The translations under genes were made by a program, and so were the position numbers. Shown in pieces: positions 10,852 through 22,088 of a stretch of DNA of 64,000 bases (positions within the stretch are counted from its first letter, which is position 1; every line of letters starts with the position of its first letter). Source of the stretch: Symsagittifera roscoffensis (taxonomy: Eukaryota > Xenacoelomorpha > Acoela > Convolutidae); contig NC_087062.1 of NCBI RefSeq assembly GCF_963678635.1, positions 99,127,705 through 99,191,704 on the forward strand, given 5' to 3'. The notes under the pieces were generated by a model. It made no database searches. It had not been told where the DNA came from and worked only from the letters and a program-made list of their open reading frames with translations.

Positions 10852-11034
10852 ACGCCCTCCTCAAAAAATCTTTTTTGAATTGGCTGCAAGAATCATTCTC
10901 TGCCGTTAATGACAAACGCCAAAACAGTGCCAATAAAAGCTATGTAGGATTTATTGGCACTGTTTGGCGTTTGTCATTTAAACGACAGAGGATGATTCCT
11001 GCAGCCAATACAAAAAAAAATCTGAGGAGGGCGT
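10852..11034. mobile_element. Near-perfect hairpin (foldback MITE), 183 bp
   Basis: The left arm 10,852-10,937 and right arm 10,950-11,034 are reverse complements with few mismatches, separated by a 12-base loop. The arms carry TTTATTGGCACTGT and GAGGAGGGCGT as matching landmarks. The plus frame at 10,875-11,066 crosses it and is an artefact. Confidence 0.7.
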
Positions 11035-13593
11035 CTACGGTAGGCCAATTAGGGGGGTGGGGGTAGGCAATATTTTTTGGCTAAACGGTAAGAACTTTCT
11101 GCGGCTAAAGAATTTTTTTCAGCTATACGAGAGTTGAACTTTTTTGGCTATCTAATGAAGAGCCAAATATCAGCAGTATTAAATAAGTGTCTTGAGGAGA
11201 ACGCGGGGAGAACATGTCGAAACAAAATCGTCCTTTATTTGTTAATGTTGAAGAAAATTTTCAGGTTAAAAAGATTTCTATATTGTTTCGGGATAGCTCC
11301 ATTAAATTTTTGCTTGTTTTAGAGCAACAACCCTCATTATAGATTTTTTTTGTGATTTTGTTGGTCTTTTATTTAATCGACTGTTGCTTTAAAGGGAGAA
11401 AGATTTTCATTACCACAATTGATACAAAAAATTAAAATTTTCAACGATCGATTTCTGGCCTTGAGCAAATCGAATTTTTTCGGCTGTCAAAGAACAAAAA
11501 AGTTTTGGCTTTCCGGGAACAGAAAAAATTTCGCCTCCCGGGTAAAATTTTTTGGTCTTCTGTGAACGAATTTATTTTTCGGCTAACCATGGTATTTGTC
11601 TCCGTGACACACGACCAGTATGATTAAGATGATAATAAGTTTGATTCTAAGTAAGAAATGACTGTTCGACACAACTGTGAGCAAGTAAAAAATTATTTCC
11701 CAATCTAATATTTCCCGGTTATTAGCTAGATTTATACCCTGCATACACTTTCGGCTACATAAGTAATCTACTATTTTTCTAAGCAATAACGAACTAAATT
11801 TAAGGGAAGCAGATACTCCTATTTTTTAGGCAAAATTCTCAATTTGGCCTAAACAATTTACGAAATTCTTGGAGCGACAAAATTGTGCATCAAATGGGAC
11901 AATTTTTTGTAATCAAATCAAATTTTGAGTCATTTCAAAGAAAAAAATGATCTAAAGTGCAAGGTATTTTTTTGATTTTCATTTTCAATTTTTTTTTGTA
12001 AATCTTACCTGGACTGGAAATCAGGTGAAGAGCAAGCTAATTTTTCGCTGCCGAGCAGCCTCGTTTTGATTGGTCGTCCTCTCCGCTTTTTCTCAAGGCT
12101 AAATGAAAATTAGGTATAAAATGTTTCAGTTGATTAATTTGAACCCATTTGTGAGGTTAATTATGCCCGCACCGAAATTTCTCCGATAGTTACCAATTAT
12201 GTGGCTCTTTTTATGTTCGAACAAAGATTGCTCTCTAAAAATCAGTTATCCGACAAAGTTGAGTTTGAAGACGCAAATAATAATGGTATAAAACTCCTTT
12301 AATTATGTGTCAATTATGTTTGATTATATATATTTTTTGCTCATATAATACCAGTAAATTCTCTTTTTTTCTCCAGTTTATCGCAATATAATATATATTT
12401 TACTCCGCTTAAGTGCGATAATATTTGTTTTTACCATAAAATTGCAACAACACCTCTTTTTTTATTACTTTATGAACAAAAACCTATTTATTTCTTATCT
12501 CATTTTAAAATTCATTTTAAAAGGTGACTTTTTTTCTGAGCTTGATTTTCTTCATTGAAACTATAAAACAGGTAATTGGTTTAAGAAATTTTTTTATTAC
12601 TGCTGACTAATGTGTTGCTAATTTTCTGCAATTATTTTTTGTGTACCGGCTTATCTTTTTTTATCGTTATTGTTATTTTTGTAAAGCAGTGATTAGACCA
12701 TCTAAATTGACATAGTTAAGTTTTGATTATTGTTTCGACTTTTAAAGTATGGATAAATATTTAAATAGTCATTTTGAACGCAGTTTTGAAACTAACTGAG
12801 AAGTAATGATGATTTGTTTTCAATTTTAAAAAGATATTTCAAATGTGATATTTTTTTTGTAAAATGGTGGTTTGAAAATTGCCCATTTGGCTAATTTGGA
12901 TCACTTAACTGCATATAATTTCGTTGTGTTAAAGCGTGAGCGGCAATTCATCTGACTCAAAGTTGTTCCATTTTTTTGAGATATAGAATTATGAACTTTC
13001 AAAAGATTGCTAGCCTGACGCAAAATAAAATCTCGATATCTGGTTTGTGTGCAATTATCAGAAACTCCTGGCCACCAAATTTTTTACCGGCAAAATGCAA
13101 TATTTTTGTTCGTTTGCCTATAAACGGATCTGCACTAAAAACCACAACAATTATTTTAGTTCGAGTGAGTCAAATAAGCAAATTTTGTAGCGGTTTTTAC
13201 AAAAAAAACTGTAAAATACAAACTGAAAAACTTGAAAAATTGGTTGAAATTTTTTTTTTTTTTCAATTTTTTTTGCAGAAGTTTTTTTTATGGGATTTTT
13301 GTGGTCATGAAGGCGCTAAAAAGCTTCAAAACTATTATTTCTGGAGTAAAACAAAGTTTTCTGCGTCTTATTTATGCAGCACAAGCTTGGTTTTTACGTC
13401 TTGTTTCCGTACTATAAGCCTGCTCGCTCGGCTTGTTCGCTCGGATATAGAGCAAAAAAATAAAAATTGTATACAAACTTTTTCTCTACAAAACGGATAT
13501 CTGCAAAAGTAGCAATTTCATTTAAATATTGGTATGAAAACTAATTAGGTTTTGAATTTTTTAGAAAATGTTTTACTTATTCCTCAGAACTTA

Positions 13594-13648
13594 ATGAGCG
13601 ATCGGAACAATCAGGGCTTCGCTCTGACACAAGCAGTCTTGTTGTTGA
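13594..13648 (+). mobile_element. Family 1 tail fragment
   Basis: About 55 bases match the family 1 right end, including the hairpin CAGGGCTTCGCTCTG followed by GCAGTCTTGTT. The remainder of the element is absent. Confidence 0.55.
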
Positions 13649-14056
13649 TTACTATGATATATTCGGTTTTGTCTATTGATATCTTTCGAATATTCTACAA
13701 ACAATTTTGACAAATTGTTTTTATATAATCGGAGGGTAGTGATTTTCCCAAAATCTAAAAAATTGCTGGCTAAATTGCAAATGTTGGAAAAATTTGAAAA
13801 TTTTATAGTTTTAGTGAGTCATTTTTGTAAACAGATTGAGATGTGAATGTTTTTTTTTTGCGACTATAAAGAAAATTTTTTGATGCGATTAAAGGGCAAC
13901 TAAGTTAGGTTTTTGAGGAATCATATGAAAATTTAGATTTCTGACTAGAAGATTTTAGGGCTGAATTATTGTTTTTTTACGGGGGTAGAGATTTTTTTAA
14001 GCAAAATCCATAAGAAGAGCTGGGAATTTTTTTAAAAGAAGATCCTCTGAAGTTAC

Positions 14057-14329
14057 CTCTGAAGTAGATTGAGACTATCAATGGCCGCCTTTTCACTTGC
14101 TATATCCGCACTGATGAAGTTGATGGAAGTTTTTGTTCCAGTCGAGCTCAGAGCAGACTGTGAGTTCAGATTCTGCCGAGACGGTGCAGACAAAGAAGAT
14201 GCAAGCTTCTGATTGGCCCGTTTACTCGACGTCTGCTGCTGATGATTCATCCTCATTTTGATTGGCGGCTTGTGTTCTCTGATACATCCACTGTATACTT
14301 CGGTAGCAAAGTTTGGATTCTCATTTTTG
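14057..14329 (-). CDS. Gene A, exon 8
   Basis: The acceptor TTTTATAG precedes the exon and the donor CAGAG/GTAACT follows it. The 273 bases read as one completing base, 90 codons and two bases of a split codon, in phase with exons 7 and 9. The peptide (residues 408-497) starts KNENPNFATEVYSGCIREHK and continues as a Gln/Ser/Asn-rich basic stretch, then INFISADIASEKAAIDSLNL, which could form a helix. If the donor is not used, the frame stops at TAA 14,055-14,053, giving an alternative C-terminus one residue later. The GC content is clearly higher than that of its flanks. Confidence 0.7.
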
Positions 14330-14396
14330 CTATAAAAGCAACTTTTTTCTAATCACTAAGAAAAAAGAAAAAAAGGATTAAATCTTAACCAAATAC

Positions 14397-14449
14397 CTGT
14401 TTGGTTTTCCTGTAAATTGGATTGGTTGGCCAGTTGGTAGGAAATTAAC
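14397..14449 (-). CDS. Gene A, exon 7 (53 bp)
   Basis: A micro-exon between acceptor TGCTCTACAG and donor AACAG/GTATTT. It encodes VNFLPTGQPIQFTGKPN (residues 390-406) plus two bases of a split Ser codon. It joins exon 6 in phase 0 and exon 8 in phase 2 without a stop. It is too short to stand alone; the matching phases on both sides are the main support. Confidence 0.65.
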
Positions 14450-14530
14450 CTGTAGAGCAAAAAATTTACAAATTTTTATCAAATTAAAGTTTACAAATTA
14501 AGTTGTTTTAATTATCTTTTTCTAACTTAC

Positions 14531-14638
14531 AGGTTCGCTCGAGACGTGGTTGCGCGATGACACATCAGTGTATTTCTGCACGTAAATATGGTTCTCCTGG
14601 TCGCGATATTCATCCGGGGAACGGTTTTTGCTCATTTG
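14531..14638 (-). CDS. Gene A, exon 6
   Basis: The acceptor TGTTTCTAG and a consensus donor CCT/GTAAGT bound 108 bases, exactly 36 codons, phase 0 at both ends, so it could be skipped without a frame change. The peptide (residues 354-389) runs from QMSKNRSPDEYRDQEN to DVSSRNHVSSEP and is polar and charged. Codon use and GC content differ from the flanking AT-rich introns. Confidence 0.7.
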
Positions 14639-14858
14639 CTAGAAACAGTTGAAAGGCGATTGTGAAAATTTTTAAAATCAAGCTGGTCCAGTTTAAGGAA
14701 ATGCATCACGAGGCAAAACTGTGCACTGCCTAGGTGCACATTGGTTGTGTAGCGAATATAGCAGCCTTGAAGCCAAAATTGGCGGTAAGAAAATTTTGTA
14801 GATAAATAAAATAAGATAGTATATTATAAGATAGTTTCATTCCTTTTCAAAATTTCAT

Positions 14859-15336
14859 CAAGACTGCTCGTATCAGGGCGAGGCCCCGAATGTTCAACTG
14901 CCTTTTATGTCTATGGAGCAGTAATAACATGAAACATTAAATAGAAAAAATAGATATTTTTTTTAAATTTGAGATCATCCCCCACACGCCATATAAAGTA
15001 CAAAGTGATAGACTTCGCTCCTAGTAACAAATCAATTGTGGCAAGCTTCCTTCAACAAATTTGGAATGATTTCTAGGACGGATTAATAGCGCGAAATATA
15101 TCGCGCGTTAATTGTCCCAAATTGGCCAAAATGGCAACCTTTAAACCCCCATAACTTCACGAAAAATGATCACAGGTGAAATATCTTTTCAAATTTAAGC
15201 TCAGTACAACGATACCTTTTGAATTATTTTTAAAAATCCCGTCAAAAGTGGCTAGTTTAAGAACGAAGTTTGTCTGAAGAAAAAACCCTACCCGAGCACA
15301 AATAGTCCGTTACTTTCGTTACGAAAGTCGAAACAA
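14859..15336 (-). mobile_element. Family 1 element, full copy, minus orientation
   Basis: It starts CAAGACTGCTCGTATCAGGG and ends with the hairpin ACTTTCGTTACGAAAGT. Internal family landmarks are present: CGCGAAATATATCGCGCG and ATTGTCCCAAATTGGCC. It lies in the gene A intron between exons 5 and 6 and faces a second, inverted copy. Confidence 0.7.
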
Positions 15337-15365
15337 AAACTGATATTTGAAATTTCTCGTCGATA

Positions 15366-15561
15366 AAAAGCTATTGTTGTCTTGAATTTAAATATGAAAA
15401 GATATTTCACCTGTGATTATTTTTCGTACAGTTACGGGGGTTCAAAGATTGCCATTTTGGCCAATTTGGGACAATTAACGCGCGATATATTTCGTCGTTA
15501 AATAGACCTTAAAAGGCAGTCGGAACATTCAGGGCTTCGCCCTGATACGAGCAGTCTTGTT
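15366..15561 (+). mobile_element. Family 1 element, truncated, inverted next to the previous copy
   Basis: It carries the inner CACCTGTGATTATTTTTCG region and the right end CCCTGATACGAGCAGTCTTG. The neighbouring copy points the other way, so together the outer ends form a palindrome of about 700 bp. Confidence 0.65.
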
Positions 15562-15773
15562 TAGTTTTGTAATTTTTTGTTCATGGTGTAGAAAGAAGAA
15601 ATATAAAGTGCTTTAATATTAGTAATGGCGTACGCTAAAAACAGTTGCCTTGAAAAATTGAAGAAAAAAAAACGAAAAGAAAAAGTTCACTTTTAGTGTT
15701 TTTGAAATTCTGGTGCTGGTAAAGGAAGCTTCAAAAACTAATGGACTTGAATCAAAATTTTTCAAAGACTAAC

Positions 15774-16239
15774 CTCAGAATTCGCAAAAGTGTTGTTAAT
15801 TGGAGCAGGAGCTGCAAAAGTTGCATCTTTTAGTTTGACAGCAACTTTAACTAGTTTTCGACTTCTGTAATTCTGCATGTCCGGGTTCGTCTTCTGTCGT
15901 CGAAACCCGAATGGCGAGGGCTCTCGGGACTCGCCGTCGTCGTAGAACTCACGTTTCTTCCAAGGAATCCGCTCGCTGGGTAAGTTCCGAGAATGCATCC
16001 ACAGGTATCCGGGTTCTGACGAAGGGAGTCTGTACTGCGTGCTGTTTTCAAGGTACTTGATTGGCGATACAATCGTGGGAACCGTAGCAGCATGTCCTGA
16101 CTTATGGCGAGCAGTTTGCTGTTTTGTTCTTTCGGGGTAAGAGTCTGCGGCCGATTTGTCTGATGATTGGAAGGTTTTTAGGATGAGGTTACTCTTGCTT
16201 CGTTGAAGAGTGTCTTGAAGATAGAACTCGCTTTGCTTC
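15774..16239 (-). CDS. Gene A, exon 5 (largest exon)
   Basis: 466 bases between acceptor CGATTTAAG and donor GAG/GTTAGT read as one completing base and 155 codons (residues 199-353) without a stop. The only in-frame ATGs are internal. The first half is Ser/Gln/Lys-rich. The centre has a distinctive stretch, WMHSRNLPSERIPWKKREFY, followed by an acidic-to-basic SREPSPFGFRRQK. The end, RKLVKVAVKLKDATFAAPAP, is basic then Ala/Pro-rich. No membrane segment and no recognised domain. The second minus-strand frame at 15,851-16,093 is its shadow. Confidence 0.75.
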
Positions 16240-16404
16240 CTTAAATCGGAAAAGAAGCACGAATGAATTTTTTTAGGTCATAATTGTTGGCTAAACGCAT
16301 TTTTGTTGGTTAAAACTTTTTGAACTCTCTAAATAATTTTTTTTACAAATACTCATAAAACATGTTCTCGGCTGTTTTAAAATTCCTCAATAGGTTTTAC
16401 TAAC

Positions 16405-16578
16405 TTGCATCTATATAACTGGCTCGGGTTGTCTGCTGCTGTGGATTTGCAGCTGGAAAAGCCAGACATGGTTGCAGGGTTCATGGATGCAGATAACTCA
16501 TTTGAAAAGGTCTTCTCGATGCTGTTCAAACTGCTGTCGTTTGTAAATTGATCTGCGTCCAGTGCACAGTCGACAGAA
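16405..16578 (-). CDS. Gene A, exon 4
   Basis: The acceptor CTTTCGTAG and donor TGCAA/GTTAGT bound 174 bases: one completing base, 57 codons and two bases of a split Lys codon, in phase with exons 3 and 5. The peptide (residues 141-197) starts SVDCALDADQFTNDSSLNSI and is Ser/Asn-rich and acidic at first, with NPATMSGFSSCKST later. It is probably disordered. The acceptor tract is short, the weakest part of this exon model. Confidence 0.7.
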
Positions 16579-17555
16579 CTACGAAAGTAACAGTCAAATA
16601 ACTTTGTCGGTTTTAAAAATTCATCATATATAAGGTATATTTGAACATCTTGTAATATTTTTTGAGTGGGAGCAGTTATTTAAGGGCGACCGTTTTGTGA
16701 CTTCTGTTTTCCGATGAAACCTCAGAAAAGCTTATTCGCAGGCAAAAAAATTGTTTCATTTGATCGTTTCCGAAAAGTTGGGCTTGATGGCATGATGCGC
16801 AAAAAAGAGTAAATGCGCGAAATTGGATAAAAATGAGCCCCCAACCTCACAAGCATCAATGATATGGTCTACCGATGGTCTTACAAAGTAAAGGTTGAAA
16901 GTAAGTGTTTTTGTAAGTACCTAAGCAGTCTACCTGCCAATTAGGTCATTCTACTCAAAAAAACCAATCATTATGAAGCCAAACAGTGCATTCTGTGAAC
17001 TGTAAATGTATTCCGCAAGAGGCTAAAACAGTTTCATCGCGGAATCTAATACGGCTATTATACTTTGAGTTTGACGAACAAACAGCTCAAAAACTGTATT
17101 GCTCAAAATTGCTCCAAAAGCAGCCAAAATTTCAGAATCCGCAACAAAAAATTCAGGAATATATAACAGTTTCATTTCAATTTTTTCAATTTTGCTTTAA
17201 TTCAGTTTTTTTTTCGTTTTAGACTTCAATTAATTTAGGGTTTAACAAGATTAAGGGTTTTCTAATCTAAAAGTCAAAACAAACTTGGAGATCAGAACTT
17301 AAAACTGTTTGTATTGTTAACTTTAAATGCTGATTATGCAAATTAATTATCAATAATTACCCAATTTCTGATGCTCACTGTTCTCAATGGCGACATACAA
17401 GAAAACTTGAGAGGCATAATTTTTAGCGATGTAGAAAAAAAATTAACACGAATGGTTCCAACATGGTCAAGCATGAGTTAACACGGCCATGCATACTCAC
17501 TTACCTTATGGCCAGGATGATTTGCGTAAGTATTCTTGGCAATGCTGATCTCAGA

Positions 17556-17735
17556 TAATGAAATACTCACTTCATCTCAAAAACATGCAATACACAGTTT
17601 CATCTAACATAAAAATACTCACTTCATCCTATAAACTGCAATACCCAATCAATCTCAGACAATAAAATACTCACTTCATACCCAAAACCGCGAAGATTCG
17701 GTTTCATCTCATGTAATGAACATCCCAAAAAATTC
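17556..17735. repeat. Tandem repeat of about 55-60 bp, three units
   Basis: Three imperfect units share AAAATACTCACTTCAT, a middle like AAACTGCAATAC, and CATCTCAGATAATG. It lies in the gene A intron between exons 3 and 4. Confidence 0.6.
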
Positions 17736-17878
17736 TGGAAATGAAAAAATCTTGCTGAAAAATTGATCCCAAACATGTCCAAAGTTTTTGTTATTTTTTT
17801 TATTACGAGCTTTTCTAACGGCAGGATTTTACTCAGCAGCTCACTGTGGGTATCTCAAGGCTTTTAAATTGCACGTAC

Positions 17879-18074
17879 CTTTGTCGGTTGTTAATCTGAT
17901 TTGCCTCATAAGCTCGTCGGTTATCTGCCCGTTGTTTTCTGGTAGTCTTCGATCCCCTAGTTGTCGTTGGCAATAGGCTGGTGTCCGTCATTGAACGAGC
18001 CCCCAAATCTAGTCGCAATCCTTTCCACTCCTCGTCCTTTTCTACCTTGGCACCTTTGCATCTCTGCTTCACAT
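17879..18074 (-). CDS. Gene A, exon 3
   Basis: The acceptor TTCTGTTCGATGTAG and consensus donor AAAG/GTACGT bound 196 bases: two completing bases, 64 codons and two bases of a split Ser codon, in phase with exons 2 and 4. The peptide (residues 76-139) starts VKQRCKGAKVEKDEEWKGLR, is strongly charged, and contains a basic run GSKTTRKQRADNRR that could be a nuclear signal or nucleic-acid contact. No domain recognised. The plus frame at 17,788-17,976 is a shadow. Confidence 0.75.
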
Positions 18075-18126
18075 CTACATCGAACAGAAAAACCTAAGAT
18101 ATCTGTTTGCCCCTTTTGAAACTATC

Positions 18127-18360
18127 GGGGAGCGGTGGTGAAGTAGTTATGTCTCCGCCTGTCAATCAAAAGGTCTGATGTTCGAGGCCCACCATGATCC
18201 GTGCTCGTTGCTTACGGGTGAGGCAATATTACCCAGCCCAGAAAATTAATCAAAAAAGTTGCATGTAGTTCTTAAGCAGGGGCACAACAGCGATTCGCCG
18301 TGATGAGCTGTACAGCTCGGATGTTGGTCCTTTTCCTCGTGGATAAATGGTCTTCATAAA
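18127..18360 (+). repeat. tRNA-derived SINE-like element
   Basis: GGTGGTGAAGTAGTTATG (A-box-like) and GATGTTCGAGGCCC (B-box-like) lie at tRNA spacing in 18,127-18,192. A GC-richer body follows to about 18,360. The arrangement fits a tRNA-headed SINE. It lies just upstream of gene A exon 3 in the opposite orientation. Confidence 0.45.
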
Positions 18361-18894
18361 CTATTAACACGTCAAATGAAAGATAACTCCCAGAAAGATA
18401 AAAAAAAATTGCTGTGTCATGAGCACACAATATTTCGGCAACGCTGCATTAAGAAAATATATCAAAAAATTAGGAAATGAAAACATTTGAAAACAGTTTT
18501 TTAAATTTGAGATCATTTTTGAGACAAATTTTTCTTTATTGATTTTTTCAAATTGAACTAGGTGAAAAAATAATAGAATGAGTTGTTATTAGAATACCTA
18601 CTTAGTTTTGTAGTATATTTCAAGTTGGACACAAACCTATTATGAAACTGTCGAATTCAGTATAAGAACCGAATAAAATCTGATTAGTTATTCCTGAAAT
18701 GGAGACAGTTTTTAGATTCCTAATTATTGCAGAAAAGGCTTCATTATAATATACGTTTGATCCCACAACCGGTTTCCTTTGTTGTGTAGTTAAAACTTTT
18801 ATAACCTGAAGGTAATCGTAGTAGATTTTTATAACCTGAAAGTAATCGTAGTAGATTTGATTTTAGTGACAATGGAACCTTCAAAAATTGATTA

Positions 18895-19335
18895 TGTACT
18901 TGTTCGTTCAATAAGGCTAGTAATACAATTCCATAGCACAAAAAAAATTTGAAAAAAATTGAAAACATTTCTGATTTTTTTTCAAGTTTTTTTAAAAAAA
19001 AATGTCCCTTTTTTTTTTCAAATTTTTGAAGTTTGATTCCCAAAATGGCGTTAAAATATCCAAAAACAAATTTTCTCTGAGTAAAACAAAATTTGAAAGG
19101 CTTAAATGAAGCGATATTAAGCTAACATAAGCCTGCGTACGCGAAATTAACGAAAAATCAAAGATTTCAAACCGATTTTTCTCGACATTGGGAAATTTTT
19201 TAAATTTTTTCATTTTCATTCGAATCAAGATTGAAAGAGATTTATTATGATATATCATTTATTTGTAGTACCTGAGTTTGCGTGGAAAACAAAAATAAAA
19301 AAAAGAAGAAAAAAAAACTAAAACACACCCGAATA
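18895..19335 (-). repeat. Family 4 repeat, minus orientation
   Basis: Reversed, it shares TATTCGGGTGTGTTTTAG and a poly-T/C tract ending in CCACGC with the copy at 49,470. The minus-strand frames here are repeat-derived. Confidence 0.4.
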
Positions 19336-19677
19336 GTTAGAAAAAAATGCAAGTCACTCGGCGAAAAAAAGTCGAAAAACTATCAGAAAACTTTTTGGAC
19401 GTTTGAAATGCTAGTTTCAAAACCTGAAAGTGTATGACTAGCTGGGTGAACCTGGGTGGTGAAAAGGTCGGAAAAATATCTTGCATTCAATATATGGACT
19501 TATGAATTTGAATAGTCTCATATTTCTACTCATATTACATAAAATACGGAGGCAGAGAACTCAAAGTGATCTGGTAACACAAAAGTTTGAAAACTTTATG
19601 CTCGAACAGTATATTTTACACATTGCCTGTGGCATTTTCGTACAAAAAATCACATGCAAAACCTCATTAACATCATT

Positions 19678-20219
19678 TTTGTTCCGACTCTCGATACGAA
19701 AGTAACGGAATATTTGTGCTCTGGGTGGGTTTTTTTTTCTTCAGACAAATTTCGACTTTTTAACTAGCCGTTTTTGACGGAATTTTTTTACATCATTCAA
19801 AAAGTATTGTTGTCCTGAGCTTAAATTTGAATCATCAACCTGCGATCATTTTTCGTAAAGTTATGAGGGTTTAAAGATTGCAATTTTGGCCATTTTGACC
19901 AATTTGGGACAATTAACGCGCGATTTAGTTCGCGCTATTAACGCGTAAGCGGAGATTTAATCCGTCTTAGAAATCGTTCCAAATTGGTTGAACGGAGCTT
20001 ATTTGCCATAATTGATTTGTTACAAGGAACGAAATCTATCCTTTAGTCCTTTATTTGGCGTGTGGGGGAATGATTTTCAGAAAAAATTTCAAATTTTACA
20101 AAAAAATTTTCATTTTTTTTAAAAATTCATTTAAGTTTTTTTTAGGTTATTACTGCTCCATAAACCTTAAAAGGCAGTCGGAACATTCAGGGCTTCACCT
20201 TGATATGAGCAGCTTTGTT
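19678..20219 (+). mobile_element. Family 1 element, full copy, plus orientation
   Basis: It starts TTGTTCCGACTCTCG with the left hairpin, carries GGCCATTTTGACCAATTTGG and GCGCGATTTAGTTCGCGC inside, and ends at GCAGCTTTGTT. An inverted copy begins 37 bases further on. Confidence 0.7.
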
Positions 20220-20256
20220 ACTTTGTCCCAACCCATGCAACAAAAGAATAAAAATC

Positions 20257-20730
20257 AACAAGACTGCTCGTATCAGGGCGAAACCCTGAATTTTCCGACT
20301 GCCTTTTAAATTTTATGGAGCAGTAATAACAAAAAATTAAATGTAATGAATTTTGTTTCTAAAATTTGATTTTTTTTTTGAAAAAAATCATCACCCCACA
20401 CGTCATAATAAGTACTAAGTGATAAATTTTGCTCCTATTAACAAATCGATTATGGCATATAAGCTTCCTTGAACCAATTTGGAACGATTCTAAGACGGAT
20501 TAAATCTCGCTTACGTTTTAATAGCGCGTTTAAAACCTCATAACTTCACGAACAATGATCACAAGTGAAAATTTTTTTTCAAATTTGAGTTCAAGACAAC
20601 AATACCTTTCGAATGATATAAAAAATTTCCGTCAAAAATGGCTAGTTAAAAAGTCGAAATTTGTCTGAAGAAAAAAAAACCCACCCCGAGCACAAATATT
20701 CCGTTTCTTTCGTATCGAAAGTCGGAACAA
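20257..20730 (-). mobile_element. Family 1 element, minus orientation (inverted partner)
   Basis: It starts AACAAGACTGCTCGTATCAG and ends TATCGAAAGTCGGAACAA. With the preceding copy it makes a palindrome of about 1.05 kb in the gene A intron between exons 2 and 3, about 100 bases from exon 2. Confidence 0.7.
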
Positions 20731-20829
20731 CAAGATTATATCATGCAAATTTGAACAATTTAGAACGAGACAAGTTGCGTTCCACTTATTGCTAAATTGA
20801 TGAACTTTGGTTTGACTCGTCTAGCTAAC

Positions 20830-20922
20830 CTGCTGATGAATATTTTTCCCACTGTTGTTTTGACCTCCAGTTGGAGTCAGTCAAATCGCCCCCCTTTCTG
20901 CTCTCCAGCCACGAAGTCAGGG
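20830..20922 (-). CDS. Gene A, exon 2
   Basis: The acceptor TTTTTGTTTCAG and donor GCAG/GTTAGC bound 93 bases: two completing bases, 30 codons and one base of a split Asp codon. Only this one of the three frames is open, and it is the frame that fits both neighbours. The peptide (residues 45-74) reads LTSWLESRKGGDLTDSNWRS and continues to WEKYSSA. The exon is boxed in by family 1 copies on both sides. Confidence 0.7.
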
Positions 20923-21579
20923 CTGAAACAAAAACAACACTGCTCCTATATGAAGACAACACCCTGAATGTTTCAGCCGCACTGTACGCCTAGGAAATAA
21001 TTTAAAGAAAAAAAGACTTAAAGATTTCAGACCAAAATTTTTTCCGGTTTTTTTACAAACTAAAATGACGTATTTAGCGTATAGCAACGGTTCAACAAAA
21101 ATTGTGTCAATTAGATTTGGAACATTTTCTGATCGGAATATAGAGAAATTTACGCGTTTTAGCACTTTTTGAACCCTCACAAATTACGAAAACGATCACA
21201 GATTAAGCCTCGTTAATCTTTTAAAGTGTAAACTCACGGCACCAATCTTTTCAGATTGTATCAAAAGTTCCGCCTAGCCTAATTATTCCATCATTTTTTT
21301 TCGAAAGTTCTGATTCGTTATATTCTACTATGTAGTTTTTCTTGCGATCAATTTTTAAATTATTCTACAGATCCTTATGGCGTCGATAAGCGCTTAATTA
21401 GAAGGGGTAGCACTAGCCAAAAACGCAGAAATAGACGCATAACGGAAGACTTGGCCCTTTTTCAGATAAAAATTTTTGATTTTGCGAGCCCTTTTTCGGA
21501 AAAGTCACAAGACCATTTTTCATTTAACAGAGCAAGAAACCGAAAAAGTATGCTATATTTTTGACTAGGATATATTTTT

Positions 21580-22088
21580 ATTGTTGCCACTTTCGAAGAA
21601 AGTGACAATGTATTTTTGCTCGAGCTGGTTTTTCTTCTCCGGACAAAATTTGACAATCTAAATAGCAGTTGTTGACGGAATTTTTTTTATCTTTTAAAAA
21701 GTGTGGTTGTCTTGAGCTCAAATTTTAAAAAATATTTCACCTACGATCATTTTTCGTAAAATCATAGGGGTTTAAGGATTGCCAAATTAGCCATTTTGGG
21801 ACAATTAAAGCGCGATGTCTTTGGTGCTATTAACGCGATTGAAATTGGATTGAAATTCTTATTGAAATAAGAAATTGATATAAATTGGATTCAGGCATGC
21901 GCTTTGATCTATTTAATACTTTTTCAAGGCAAAAAGATTCAGTTTGCACTTTCAATAGCTGTGGTGGGTTATTTTCTATAAAAACCCAATATGTATTTTT
22001 TATTATCGACTATCAGAATGACTATCATAGACTTTAAAAGGCAGTTTGAACATCCAGGGCTTCGTTCTGATATAAGTAGTCATGTTTG
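21580..22088 (+). mobile_element. Family 1 element, plus orientation, middle replaced
   Basis: The left part (21,580-21,845) runs from the hairpin ACTTTCGAAGAAAGTG to GCGCGATG. The right tail (22,031-22,088) holds AAAAGGCAGTTTGAACATCC and the terminal hairpin. The 185 bases between do not match the family. Confidence 0.5.

Larger units (their letters stand above)
3028..14056 (-). other. Putative last intron of gene A (about 11 kb), repeat-filled
   Basis: It has a GT donor (CAGAG/GTAACT) at its 5' end and AG at 3,029-3,028. Contents are G-rich blocks around 3,390-3,510, the inverted-end element at 4,343-5,601, a divergent repeat at about 7,240-7,840, family 2 copies near 8,086 and 9,571, a hairpin element at 10,852 and a family 1 tail at 13,594. 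No other convincing coding stretch was seen, apart from a possible 39-base cassette exon at 10,640-10,678. Confidence 0.45.

Noticed and set aside
12976-13512. A 178-codon plus frame
   Set aside because: No matching codon bias; runs of Phe and Lys from T and A tracts; start and end in AT-rich DNA, with no splice or family signal.
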